28,798 nucleotides of DNA from positions 1 to 28,798 of the forward strand of contig CARDPF010000002.1 in assembly GCA_948960675.1 (NCBI GenBank), read 5' to 3'. Shown in pieces: positions 1 through 7,905 of the stretch (the stretch's first letter is position 1; the number at the start of each line of letters is the position of its first letter). The position numbers and the translations under genes are program-made. The notes beneath the pieces were generated by a model. The model worked only from the letters and a program-made list of their open reading frames with translations, was not told the origin of the DNA and made no database searches. The stretch is from an uncultured Eisenbergiella sp. (lineage in GTDB: Bacteria > Bacillota > Clostridia > Lachnospirales > Lachnospiraceae).

Positions 1-1
1 A

Positions 2-514
2 AAATCCACGCCGGAGGCACTGCCCTGCTTTATCGCCGGCAAAAATGTGGAGTTGTTTACCAGACACCACATTTTCACCAAGACGGAGATTTTCTCCCGC
101 TACGAAATCCTTCTGGAAAACTACTGCAAGACGCTGCACATTGAAGCAAAGACCCTGCAGGACATGATCCGGCGCGATTTCCTTCCCGCCCTGATGGCCT
201 ACACCGATGAGATTTCCAATTCCATCGAAAGCCGCAAATCGGTTCTTTCGCAGCTGCCCTGTACCGCTGCCTGCAGGCTTTTGACCAAACTTTCCGACTA
301 CTACGAAACCATTTACCTTGCGGAGGAAACGCTGGAGGCCGACACCCAAAAGGCGGAGGGCATGCAAAACATGCAGGAAGCGGCCGAGTTTTACCATGGA
401 ACCATTCTTGCCGACATGGCCGCCATCCGGCAGACCGCAGATTGTGCGGAAAGCTATCTGCCTGACGATTATCTTCCGTATCCCAACTACGAACAGCTGC
501 TGTTTTCGATTTGA
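2..514 (+). CDS. glnN: Glutamine synthetase type III, C-terminal part (cut by window start)
   Basis: The reading frame is open from the first complete codon of the window, so this is the last 170 residues of a longer protein. The GTG at 47 is an internal valine, not a start. The segment beginning STPEALP, then ELFTRHHIFTKTEI and RYEILLENYCKTLHIEA, matches my recollection of the C-terminal helical extension of the large (about 700 aa) GlnN glutamine synthetases of Clostridia and Bacteroidetes. These enzymes form glutamine from glutamate, ammonium and ATP in the cytoplasm. The catalytic beta-barrel lies outside the window. purF follows after 36 bases and amt further downstream, which fits a nitrogen-assimilation role. 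Identification is by sequence feel of the C-terminus only. Confidence 0.85.
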   Translation, partial: KSTPEALPCFIAGKNVELFTRHHIFTKTEIFSRYEILLENYCKTLHIEAKTLQDMIRRDFLPALMAYTDEISNSIESRKSVLSQLPCTAACRLLTKLSDYYETIYLAEETLEADTQKAEGMQNMQEAAEFYHGTILADMAAIRQTADCAESYLPDDYLPYPNYEQLLFSI

Positions 515-550
515 ACCGGCACTGCTCCATAAAGGAAGGATCGAATAAAC

Positions 551-1918
551 ATGGATTCCGTCAAAGAAAAATGCGGTGTATTCGGCATATACTGTCCTCC
601 CGCCCAGACAGCCGCCCCCTCCCTCTACTATGGGCTGTGCGCCCTGCAGCACCGGGGGCAGGAATCCTGCGGCATTGCCGTCTGCGACACCGACGGCCCC
701 CGGGGCAATATCGCCTGGCATAAGGATATGGGGCTGGTAAGCGAGGTTTTTTCTCCCAGCGTTTTGAACCGGCTGCAGGGAAACATCGGCATCGGCCATG
801 TGCGCTATTCCACGGCCGGGGCCAGCACCGTAGAGAACGCGCAGCCCCTTGTATTGAACTATTTAAAGGGTACGCTGGCCCTGGCCCACAACGGCAATAT
901 CACCAACGCGGACAGCCTGCGAAAAGAACTGGCGGCACAGGGCTCTGTCTTTTGTTCCGATACGGATTCGGAGGTCATCGCCTGCCATATCGCAAAAGCG
1001 CGCACCCACACCTTTTGCGTGGAGGATGCCATTGTGGAAACCGCCCGCAAACTCAAAGGCGGCTACGCGCTGGTGGTCATGAGCCCCCGCAAGCTGGTGG
1101 GCGTACGGGATCCCCTTGGCCTAAAGCCCCTTTGTCTGGGAAAACAAGGCGACGCCTATATACTGGCTTCCGAAAGCTGTGCCCTCACCGCCACCGGCGC
1201 ATCCTTTGTCCGGGACATTCTCCCCGGCGAGATCGTCACCATCACAAAGGACGGCGTCCGCACGGACCGGAGGCTCTGTAGCGGCAAACACGCACACTGC
1301 ATTTTTGAATACATTTATTTCGCCCGGCTGGATTCCACGCTGGACGGCATTTCGGTATATGACGCAAGGGTACGGGCCGGAATGGCCCTGGCGGCTTCCT
1401 ATCCGGCAGACGCCGACCTGATCAGCGGGGTGCCGGATTCCGGACTCGCGGCCGCTGTCGGTTATGCACAACAATCGGGGCTGCCCTTTGCCCTTGCTTT
1501 CCACAAAAACAGCTATGTGGGAAGAACCTTTATCAAGCCGAACCAGAAAGAGCGGGAATCGGCAGTACATGTAAAACTGAGTGTGCTGGAAAGTGTCGTT
1601 TACGGCAAACGGCTGGTTTTGGTGGACGACTCCATCGTGCGTGGCACCACCATGGCAGGATTGGTGGGTATGCTCAAAAAGGCAGGAGCCATACAGGTTC
1701 ATGTCCGTATCAGTTCCCCACCCTTTTTATACCCCTGCTATTACGGAACGGACGTCCCAAGCAACAGCCAGCTGATCGCTTCGTCCCACACGCCCGAAAA
1801 AATCCGCTCCCACATCGGCGCGGATTCCCTCGGTTATCTAAAGATCGAAGATTTTCAGGGGATGACCGGGGATTTACCACTCTGTAAAGCATGTTTCGAC
1901 AGCCATTACCCTGTATAA
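551..1918 (+). CDS. purF: Amidophosphoribosyltransferase (glutamine PRPP amidotransferase)
   Basis: Catalyses the first committed step of purine synthesis, transferring glutamine-derived ammonia to PRPP to give phosphoribosylamine. The 455-residue length is normal. The N-terminus MDSVKEKCGVFGIY looks like a short propeptide followed by Cys8, the class II glutamine amidotransferase nucleophile. RYSTAG (85-90) and HNGNITN (113-119) belong to the same domain. The PRPP loop LVLVDDSIVRGTT is at 355-367. Cys250, Cys396, Cys445 and Cys448 sit where the Bacillus-type enzyme binds its 4Fe-4S cluster, so this is the iron-sulfur, propeptide-processed class. A GGAAGG precedes the ATG at a rather long distance. 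The gene follows glnN by 36 bases, probably in one transcript, and is not beside other pur genes here. It may therefore be a nitrogen-linked copy, but that cannot be judged from this window. Confidence 0.96.
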   Translation: MDSVKEKCGVFGIYCPPAQTAAPSLYYGLCALQHRGQESCGIAVCDTDGPRGNIAWHKDMGLVSEVFSPSVLNRLQGNIGIGHVRYSTAGASTVENAQPLVLNYLKGTLALAHNGNITNADSLRKELAAQGSVFCSDTDSEVIACHIAKARTHTFCVEDAIVETARKLKGGYALVVMSPRKLVGVRDPLGLKPLCLGKQGDAYILASESCALTATGASFVRDILPGEIVTITKDGVRTDRRLCSGKHAHCIFEYIYFARLDSTLDGISVYDARVRAGMALAASYPADADLISGVPDSGLAAAVGYAQQSGLPFALAFHKNSYVGRTFIKPNQKERESAVHVKLSVLESVVYGKRLVLVDDSIVRGTTMAGLVGMLKKAGAIQVHVRISSPPFLYPCYYGTDVPSNSQLIASSHTPEKIRSHIGADSLGYLKIEDFQGMTGDLPLCKACFDSHYPV

Positions 1919-1998
1919 TCTCTCCCTTGGCTGTCGGCATACTTTAATATAACGCAACAGTCCGGATAAAAAAGGGCTGTTGCAAAACACAACGCAAA

Positions 1999-2029
1999 GG
2001 CGCGCCTCCTATGGGGACGCGTCTTTTTT
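1999..2029 (+). terminator. Intrinsic terminator or attenuator between purF and amt
   Basis: A GC-rich stem (1999-2009 with 2013-2023, three-base loop, one mismatch and two G-U pairs) is followed directly by six T residues (2024-2029). It should end the glnN-purF transcript. No clear promoter is visible between it and amt, so amt may depend on partial readthrough, which would make this an attenuator. That last point is inference. Confidence 0.75.
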
Positions 2030-2031
2030 CA

Positions 2032-2165
2032 ATGAGGAGCAAAGATTGAAGATTAAAATATTCAATCGCGGGATTGTGTCTGCGCGCTGCAAAGCCATAC
2101 ATGGCTTCACACAAACCCGTAAGCCATGTGGCTTTGCGCAACGAAGCAGCGCAGAAATGGAGTAA
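2032..2165 (+). repeat. Structured leader repeat, copy A (upstream of amt)
   Basis: This is one of two copies of an element that ends exactly at a start codon; the other is at 7766-7891 on the - strand. In order it holds a GAGGAG ribosome-binding motif, an A+T-rich hairpin (2044-2067), a long imperfect hairpin (2079-2155) whose outer arms are TCTGCGC and GCGCAGA, and the sequence AAATGGAG that serves as ribosome binding site for amt. By eye the aligned positions are well over 80 percent identical to copy B. The main difference is an extra 14 bases here that complete the left arm of the long hairpin (AAGCCATACATGGCTT). It carries a small ORF described separately. I do not recognise it as a named riboswitch. 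Confidence 0.8.
2046..2165 (+). CDS. Putative leader peptide in repeat copy A, abutting amt
   Basis: A 39-residue ORF starts at TTG (2046) with GAGGAG six bases upstream and ends at TAA (2163-2165), directly against the ATGATG of amt. It begins MKIKIFNRGI; the equivalent ORF in the other repeat copy begins MKIKIFNREI and then diverges after an indel. Two of the three base differences across those ten codons are synonymous, which hints at, but does not prove, selection on the peptide. The alternative is that the codons only appear conserved because the hairpin is. If translated, ribosomes ending here would be delivered to the amt start, and translation would disrupt the 2079-2155 hairpin. Confidence 0.4.
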   Translation: MKIKIFNRGIVSARCKAIHGFTQTRKPCGFAQRSSAEME

Positions 2166-2168
2166 ATG

Positions 2169-3917
2169 ATGACTGAAGAATTAAGGGCCGCAATCAGCGG
2201 CGAAGTATTCGGCGTCTGGTTTTTAATCGGCGCCGCCCTGGTATTCTGGATGCAGGCCGGATTTGCCATGGTGGAAACGGGCTTTACCAGAGCCAAAAAC
2301 GCAGGAAACATCCTGATGAAAAACCTGATGGACTTTTGTATCGGTACCGTAGTGTTTATCCTGATCGGTTTCGGCCTCTTTCTCGGCGAGGATATGGTCG
2401 GCCTGATCGGAAAGCCGGGTCTGGATATTTTCACCGCTTATGAAAGCTTTGACTGGTCCAATTTTGTTTTCAACCTGGTATTTTGCGCAACCACGGCGAC
2501 CATCGTCTCCGGCGCCATGGCGGAACGGACTAAATTCCTTTCCTACTGCATCTACTCTGCAATAATCTCCGCCCTGATCTACCCCATTGAGGCCCACTGG
2601 ATCTGGGGCGGCGGCTGGCTCGCCCAGCTTGGCTTCCATGATTTTGCCGGTTCCTGCGCCATCCACATGGTGGGCGGCATCAGCGCCTTGATCGGCGCAA
2701 AGCTTCTGGGACCGCGCATCGGGAAATTCGAAAAAGACAAAGACGGCAAAATCACAAAGGTCAACGCTTTTCCCGGCCACAACCTTCCCATCGGCTGTCT
2801 GGGCGTGTTTATCCTCTGGCTTGGCTGGTATGGCTTTAACGGCGCGGCATGCACAAGCGTGGAACAGCTGGGCTCCGTTTTCGTCACCACCACGGTAGCC
2901 CCCGCCATCGCCACCGTCGTATGCATGGTCTTTACCTGGCTCAAATTCGGCAAACCCGATGTCTCCATGTGCCTAAACGCATCCCTGGCAGGGCTGGTGG
3001 CCATTACGGCTCCCTGCGACGTGACGGATGTTCTGGGCGCCAGCATCATCGGTGCGGTGGCCGGTGTCTTGGTCGTATTCGGCGTATGGCTGCTGGACTA
3101 TAGGCTTCACATTGATGACCCTGTGGGTGCGGTAGCCGTACACTGCCTCAACGGAATCTGGGGCACCATCGCCACCGGCCTGTTCGCCACCACTGCTGCC
3201 CCCGGAAACGACACTATCACCGGCCTTTTCTACGGCGGCGGCTTTCGCCAGCTGGGCCTGCAGCTGCTGGGCTTTGTCAGCGTGGCCGCCTGGACCGCCG
3301 TCACCATCACCGCAGCCTTTCTCATCATCAAAGTATGCGTCGGCCTGCGCGTGAGTGAGGAAGAGGAAATCCTCGGGCTGGATGCCACCGAACACGGACT
3401 GGCCTCCGCCTATGCCGGTTTTTCCATTCTGGATATCTCCAACACCATGACCATGGAGGTAAACGAAAACACCAACCTCGGCACACCGGATTATGCAAAA
3501 GCTTCCGAAATCCAAAAAAGCGCCGCCGTTTCGGTTGTCAAAACCGTTTCCGATACGGATACCGGTATTCATAAGATTGTGATTATCACCAAGCTTTCCC
3601 GGTATGACCGGATCAAAAAAGCCATGAACGACCTTGGCGTCACCGGCATGACCGTCACACAGGTGATGGGCTGCGGCATCCAAAAGGGCTCCGGCGAAAT
3701 GTACCGCGGCGTGGAAATGGACGCCACCCTCCTGCCCAAGGTAAAAATTGAGGTGGTGGTCAGCAATATTCCTGTGGACACCGTCATCGAAACCGCAAAG
3801 AAAACCCTCTACACCGGCCATATCGGCGACGGCAAAATCTTTGTCTATCCCGTCGGCAGGGTGGTCAAAATCCGCACCGGCGAGGAAGATTTCGCCGCGT
3901 TGCAGGATGTGGAGTAA
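2169..3917 (+). CDS. amt: Ammonium transporter with C-terminal fused P-II domain
   Basis: Residues 1 to about 395 form an Amt/Rh-type channel with about eleven hydrophobic segments. The twin-histidine pore residues lie in AIHMVGG (His166) and AVHCLNG (His325). Residues from about 467 to 582 form a complete P-II signalling domain: the T-loop region GCGIQKGSGEMYRG, LLPKVKIEVVV, and the B-loop GHIGDGKIFV followed by RTGEED. A linker of about 70 residues joins them. P-II proteins bind ATP, ADP and 2-oxoglutarate and plug Amt channels, so this is a self-regulated transporter. The position of the uridylylated tyrosine (Tyr51 of E. coli GlnB) is methionine, while the Tyr46, Gln39 and Lys58 equivalents are kept. 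ATG 2169 is preferred over ATG 2166 because the GGAG at 2159-2162 is then six bases away. Confidence 0.95.
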   Translation: MTEELRAAISGEVFGVWFLIGAALVFWMQAGFAMVETGFTRAKNAGNILMKNLMDFCIGTVVFILIGFGLFLGEDMVGLIGKPGLDIFTAYESFDWSNFVFNLVFCATTATIVSGAMAERTKFLSYCIYSAIISALIYPIEAHWIWGGGWLAQLGFHDFAGSCAIHMVGGISALIGAKLLGPRIGKFEKDKDGKITKVNAFPGHNLPIGCLGVFILWLGWYGFNGAACTSVEQLGSVFVTTTVAPAIATVVCMVFTWLKFGKPDVSMCLNASLAGLVAITAPCDVTDVLGASIIGAVAGVLVVFGVWLLDYRLHIDDPVGAVAVHCLNGIWGTIATGLFATTAAPGNDTITGLFYGGGFRQLGLQLLGFVSVAAWTAVTITAAFLIIKVCVGLRVSEEEEILGLDATEHGLASAYAGFSILDISNTMTMEVNENTNLGTPDYAKASEIQKSAAVSVVKTVSDTDTGIHKIVIITKLSRYDRIKKAMNDLGVTGMTVTQVMGCGIQKGSGEMYRGVEMDATLLPKVKIEVVVSNIPVDTVIETAKKTLYTGHIGDGKIFVYPVGRVVKIRTGEEDFAALQDVE

Positions 3918-3931
3918 TCCATTTAAAAATA

Positions 3932-3968
3932 GGCGGGAAAGCCATTTTCAGGCTTTCCCGCCTTGCTT
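3932..3968. terminator. Bidirectional terminator between amt and apeB
   Basis: A perfect 12-bp stem (3932-3943 with 3951-3962, seven-base loop) has T-rich sequence on the right for the + strand and an A-rich flank on the left, giving a T tract for the - strand. It lies between convergent genes and can serve both. Confidence 0.85.
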
Positions 3969-3973
3969 ACGCT

Positions 3974-5254
3974 TCACACCATAAACCACCGGATCAAGTC
4001 CGTCATCGCCTGTGTGTCCCCCACGCCGCCCGTCTCGAAAGCGGAATGCATGGCCAGCTGCGCAAGCCCGATATCTGCGGAAGGAACGGAGACATGGGCA
4101 GTGGAAATGTTTCCCAGCGTAGAGCCCCCGGGAATATCCGCCCGGTTGGCAAAATCCTGCACCGCAATTCCATGTTCTTTACAAATGCTGCGCACCATGG
4201 CCGCCGTATAGCCGTCGGTGGTATATTTCTGGCTTCCCTGAAATTTCAGCACCACACCGCCGTTTAAGACCGGACGGTTGGTGGGGTCGCTCTTTTCCGG
4301 ATGGTTGGGATGCACCGCATGCCCGTTATCCGCAGAAAGCAAAAAGCTGTTCTGCAAAAAAATCCTCTTCTCCAGCGGCGAAGCGCACAATCCCAGTCCG
4401 CAGGTCACAATATCCAGCACATCCGCAAGCAGCGTGGAATTGGCCCCCTGTCTGGTGGAGCTTCCCACCTCCTCGTTGTCAAACAACGCATAGACCGCGA
4501 TAAAGCTTCTGGGCTTTGCCTGTAAAAATCCCTGTAGGGTGGCATACGCACACTGCAGGTCGTCCAGCCGCGGGGAACCGATAAACGCGTCGTCCGCCCC
4601 CATAATGCGCCCCTTATCCCGGTTGTAGACATACAGGTCGCTTCCCAGTATGTCCTCCCTGCAAACCCCCAGCTGCGTGGCGCACAGCCCCAAAAGCGTC
4701 GTTTCTTTGTCCTGTGCAAACAGGGGCAGCAGATCCACCTGTGGGTTCAGCTTCATTCCCTCGTTGGCCTCCCGGTTAAAATGTATTGCCACATTGGGAA
4801 TGATCAGCAAATCCTTCGCAAAGTTCACCAGCCTTTGTACAGGCAGCCCCGTCTCTTTGTCCTTCACAAACACCCGGCCCGCCACGGAAAGCGGGCGGTC
4901 CAGCCAGGTATTGAGCAGCATGCCGCCGTACTTTTCCGTGTTCAGCTTGACATAGCTTCCCTCCAGACAAATCTCCGGCGACTCTTTCACCTTAAAACAC
5001 GGGGAATCGCTGTGGCTGGCTACCATACGCAGTCCCTGCGCCCCTTCCGCCGGAATCTGCACTGCAATTAGGGCAGAACCGTTCTGCGTCGTGTAATACC
5101 GGCCGCCGGGCCGCAGTTTTTGATCCTTCAGGCCTTCCAGCTTTTCAAATCCCTGCTCCAACAAACTTTTTTCCACATTCGCTACCGCATGGAACGCGGT
5201 GGGGCTTTTTTCAATAAAGCAGAGCATCTCCTTTGCCAATTCGATTTTATCCAT
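3974..5254 (-). CDS. apeB: M18 family zinc aminopeptidase (aspartyl aminopeptidase type)
   Basis: A cytoplasmic dinuclear-metal aminopeptidase of 426 residues, the usual M18 length. Recognised motifs are ASHSDSP (His81, Asp83), YGGMLLNTWLDRPLS (109-123), SPRLDDL (227-233, metal-bridging Asp), LFDNEEVGSST (258-267, Glu261/Glu262), LSADNGHAVHPNHPEK (306-321) and the C-terminal AMHSAFETGG with His403. The family removes N-terminal, often acidic, residues from peptides. The frame extends further upstream, but the start at MDKIEL is chosen because GGAGG lies seven bases before it and the family begins there. It sits 180 bases downstream of the GH31 gene on the same strand and may be a housekeeping gene rather than part of the sugar locus. 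The assignment to the family is firm; the exact specificity is not. Confidence 0.95.
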   Translation of the reverse strand: MDKIELAKEMLCFIEKSPTAFHAVANVEKSLLEQGFEKLEGLKDQKLRPGGRYYTTQNGSALIAVQIPAEGAQGLRMVASHSDSPCFKVKESPEICLEGSYVKLNTEKYGGMLLNTWLDRPLSVAGRVFVKDKETGLPVQRLVNFAKDLLIIPNVAIHFNREANEGMKLNPQVDLLPLFAQDKETTLLGLCATQLGVCREDILGSDLYVYNRDKGRIMGADDAFIGSPRLDDLQCAYATLQGFLQAKPRSFIAVYALFDNEEVGSSTRQGANSTLLADVLDIVTCGLGLCASPLEKRIFLQNSFLLSADNGHAVHPNHPEKSDPTNRPVLNGGVVLKFQGSQKYTTDGYTAAMVRSICKEHGIAVQDFANRADIPGGSTLGNISTAHVSVPSADIGLAQLAMHSAFETGGVGDTQAMTDLIRWFMV

Positions 5255-5337
5255 ATACCAACCTCCCTGCAGGATTTGTCCGCCAATACGCAACGTACAC
5301 GAAGCCTGCAGCCGGGTATGCCCCTTGCCACAGTCGC

Positions 5338-5365
5338 CAAACAGCCGCACAAGTGCGGCTGTTTG
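5338..5365. other. Inverted repeat between GH31 gene and apeB
   Basis: Two perfect 13-base arms (5338-5350 and 5353-5365) flank two bases. No T tract follows on the - strand, so it is not a classical intrinsic terminator. It may be a transcript-stabilising or processing hairpin between GH31 and apeB. Confidence 0.45.
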
Positions 5366-5434
5366 CCTCGCTGCCTGCAGGGATTCACGGCCATTCCACA
5401 TGGACACCGCCTTACAAGGCGGCTGCCGGTTCGG

Positions 5435-7765
5435 TTATGCCATGCATACCCCGCAAAATTCTACTTCGTCCGTTTCCAGCAAAACCACGGTATCCTGTCC
5501 CTGCCATTCTACCGCTGCGCCTTCCACACTGTCAAGCCTGCAATTGACAAACCTTACCCTGCAGCCCGCGCCGCCGGTCACACGGCCATGCACCTTACCG
5601 TCCGCTTTCTCAAACACTGCCTCGGCCAATACAGCGTTTGCCTGATAGACACAGGCCCCGGCGCGGCCCTCCAGCGCAAAAACCTTCCATTCCATATTGG
5701 CCCTGAAACCATAGTCCGCATTTTCGTACCGGATCCCCGTAGCGATCACGCTGTTCTGCCGTACCCAGAGAGGTATGGAGCAATAGCCGTGATGCTCCTG
5801 TCTCCACACGCCGCCCTGCACAGTCTCCCCGGTCAGATAGTTTACCCAGATTCCGGCCGGCAGATAATAGTGGGCTTCCCCCTCCTCATTGAAAACCGGC
5901 GCAACCAAAAGACTGTCCCCCAGCATGTATTGTTTGTCCAGATACCGGCAATTATAATCCTGGTCAAACTCCACGATCATGCTGCGCATCATCGGTATCC
6001 CGGTACGGGAGGTCTCTACTGCCGCACTGTAGAGATATGGCAAAAGTTCCAGCTTTAATTTGGTAAAAAACCGCACCACATCTGCCGCGTCCTCGCCGTA
6101 GAGCCACGGTACCCGGTAGGAACTGCTGCCATGCAGGCGGCTGTGGGTGGAGAGCAGGCCAAAGGCTGCCCAGCGCTTATACACATCCGGCGTGGAGGTA
6201 CTCTCGAAGCCGCCGATGTCATGGCTCCAAAAGCCAAATCCGCTGCTGGTCAAAGACAGGCCGCCCCGCAGGCTCTCCTCCATGGATTCATAATCGGACC
6301 AGCAGTCGCCGCCCCAGTGTACCGGAAACTTCTGTCCCCCTGCCGTGGCGGACCGGGCAAACAAAACCGCCTCCTGTTTTCCGCGTTTTTTCTCCAAAAC
6401 CTCATACACCGTCTTATTGTATAGATAGGTATAGAAATTATGCATTTTTACCGGATCGGACCCGTCGTAATATACCACATCCGTGGGAATCCGCTCGCCA
6501 AAATCCGTCTTGAAGCAGTCCACGCCCATGTCCAAAAGCGTCTCCAGCTTTTCCTGATACCAGCGGCAGGCGGCCGGATTGGTGAAATCCACGATGGCAA
6601 GGCCGGACTGCCACATATCCCACTGCCACACGTCGCCGTTTGGCCGTTTTAAAAAGTATCCCTTCTCTACGCCCTCGTCGAACACCGCCGACTCCTGCCC
6701 CACATAGGAATTGATCCACACACAGATCTTAATGCCCTTTTCCTTGATCCTGCGCAGCATCCCGGCAGGATCCGGAAAGACGCTCTTGTCCCAGGTAAAA
6801 TCCATCCAATGCAAACCCTTCATCCAAAAGCAGTCAAAATGGAACACGGAAAGCGGGATTTTCCTCTCCAGCATACCGTCGATAAAGCCCATGACCGTCT
6901 TTTCGCTGTAATCCGTCGTAAAGGAGGTGGACAGCCAGAGGCCGAAGGTCCACTGGGGGGGCAGGGACGGCTTTCCCGTCAGATCGGTGTAACGCACCAG
7001 TACCTCCTTGAGGGAAGGGCCGTCGATGAAAAAGTAGTCCAGGCTTTCCCCGGGCACACTAAAGCCCACCTTGCTCACCTGTTCCGTGGCCACCTCGAAC
7101 TCCACCCGCTCAGGGTGGTTTACAAACACGCCGTATCCCCGGCTGGACAAATAAAACGGAATATTTTTATAAGACTGTTCCGTACTGGTTCCCCCGTCCT
7201 CATTCCAGATGGACACGGTCTGCCCGTTTTTCACAAAAGGCGTAAACCGCTCACCCATGCCGTAAATGAGTTCGTCCACGGACAGCCCCAGCTGCTGGCA
7301 CATATAAGCGTTGCCGCCCCTGTCATAGGCATGCCCCTTCCAGTCTTCTTTCAGATAAGCCAGATCCTTTGCGCCGCTTTTGGTCAAAAATTTCCCGTCA
7401 TGGAAAAAGCGCATGGAAAACTGTCCCATGTCAATCACAAGGGACAAATTCCCGCTTTTTACGGTAAGGAGCCCGTCCTGCTTTGTAATCTGCGGGTTGA
7501 TCCCCGAAAGCTGCAGCGCAAAGGACGGTGCTTTTTGCAAAACGCCTTTATGGTGGAAGGCCTGTACCCGAAGGACGCCCTCCACCGGCGCACTGATGCG
7601 CAGGGTAAGATTGACGCCGTCCAGCGTATCCCCCCTTCCCCGGATCTGTTTGGTAGGCGCACACAGCACTGCCTCCTGCTCCCCAATCTGCGTCTCGTAA
7701 ACCTGCTGCGGACAAAAACAGCCGATCCCTTCCTTATATAACCAATAACCGTTGTGGAATTTCAT
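5435..7765 (-). CDS. yicI: GH31 alpha-xylosidase, YicI-like
   Basis: A 776-residue cytoplasmic glycoside hydrolase that aligns from end to end with my recollection of E. coli YicI (772 aa), which removes alpha-1,6-xylose from isoprimeverose-type xyloglucan fragments. The N-terminal beta-sandwich contains YGMGERFTPFVKNGQTV. The barrel carries FHFDCFWMKGLHWMDFTWD, the nucleophile motif CFKTDFGERIPTDV (Asp421) and HWGGDCWSDYESM with the acid/base Asp487. No signal peptide is seen. The start is MKFHNG because GGAG lies six bases before that ATG; an upstream in-frame ATG would overlap the ribosome binding site. Expression is probably driven from a promoter near 7906, overlapped by a cre-like site and followed by repeat copy B. 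Its neighbours suggest use of imported oligosaccharides. The family is certain; xyloside rather than glucoside specificity is likely. Confidence 0.95.
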   Translation of the reverse strand: MKFHNGYWLYKEGIGCFCPQQVYETQIGEQEAVLCAPTKQIRGRGDTLDGVNLTLRISAPVEGVLRVQAFHHKGVLQKAPSFALQLSGINPQITKQDGLLTVKSGNLSLVIDMGQFSMRFFHDGKFLTKSGAKDLAYLKEDWKGHAYDRGGNAYMCQQLGLSVDELIYGMGERFTPFVKNGQTVSIWNEDGGTSTEQSYKNIPFYLSSRGYGVFVNHPERVEFEVATEQVSKVGFSVPGESLDYFFIDGPSLKEVLVRYTDLTGKPSLPPQWTFGLWLSTSFTTDYSEKTVMGFIDGMLERKIPLSVFHFDCFWMKGLHWMDFTWDKSVFPDPAGMLRRIKEKGIKICVWINSYVGQESAVFDEGVEKGYFLKRPNGDVWQWDMWQSGLAIVDFTNPAACRWYQEKLETLLDMGVDCFKTDFGERIPTDVVYYDGSDPVKMHNFYTYLYNKTVYEVLEKKRGKQEAVLFARSATAGGQKFPVHWGGDCWSDYESMEESLRGGLSLTSSGFGFWSHDIGGFESTSTPDVYKRWAAFGLLSTHSRLHGSSSYRVPWLYGEDAADVVRFFTKLKLELLPYLYSAAVETSRTGIPMMRSMIVEFDQDYNCRYLDKQYMLGDSLLVAPVFNEEGEAHYYLPAGIWVNYLTGETVQGGVWRQEHHGYCSIPLWVRQNSVIATGIRYENADYGFRANMEWKVFALEGRAGACVYQANAVLAEAVFEKADGKVHGRVTGGAGCRVRFVNCRLDSVEGAAVEWQGQDTVVLLETDEVEFCGVCMA

Positions 7766-7891
7766 GATTTTCTCCATTTCTGCGCTGCTTTATTGCGCAA
7801 AGCCATACATGGCTTACGAGTTTGTGGCAAGCAACGCGCAGACACAAATCTCGCGATTGAAAATTTTAATTTTCAATCTTACTCCTCCTTC
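7766..7891 (-). repeat. Structured leader repeat, copy B (upstream of GH31)
   Basis: On the - strand this repeats copy A (2032-2165). It has an AGGAGGAG motif (7882-7889), a perfect A+T-rich hairpin with 11-bp arms (7855-7878), arms TCTGCGC and GCGCAGA, and AAATGGAG as the ribosome binding site ending at the GH31 start codon. It lacks about 14 bases of the left inner arm present in copy A. The shared sequence stops at the start codon in both places. The whole 7766-8098 gap holds this element, then a cre-like site, the GH31 promoter and the promoter of the kinase gene. Confidence 0.8.
7814..7876 (-). CDS. Putative leader peptide in repeat copy B
   Basis: A 20-residue ORF starts at TTG (7876-7874), five bases after a strong AGGAGGAG, and ends at TAA (7816-7814), about 50 bases before the GH31 start. 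It begins MKIKIFNREICVCALL. Its first eight residues are identical to those of the leader ORF before amt; the remainder is frame-shifted relative to that copy. The strong ribosome binding site is the main reason to list it. It could instead be a chance ORF in a conserved hairpin. Confidence 0.35.
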   Translation of the reverse strand: MKIKIFNREICVCALLATNS

Positions 7892-7905
7892 TACATCGTA
7901 TTTTC

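Noticed and set aside
1980..2045. Upstream extension of the leader ORF before amt
   Set aside because: It would start inside or before the terminator and has no ribosome binding site; only the TTG at 2046 has a suitable one.
2973..3821. A 282-codon - strand open frame
   Set aside because: Antisense to the P-II fused transporter; His/Gly-rich composition typical of a shadow frame.
5408..5423. Short palindrome after the GH31 stop as a terminator
   Set aside because: Only seven base pairs and no T tract on either strand.
5120..6058. A 312-codon + strand open frame across apeB and GH31
   Set aside because: It spans the gap between two well-supported - strand genes and shows no family resemblance.
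6809..7741. A 310-codon + strand open frame
   Set aside because: Fully antisense to the N-terminal half of GH31, with no ribosome binding site.
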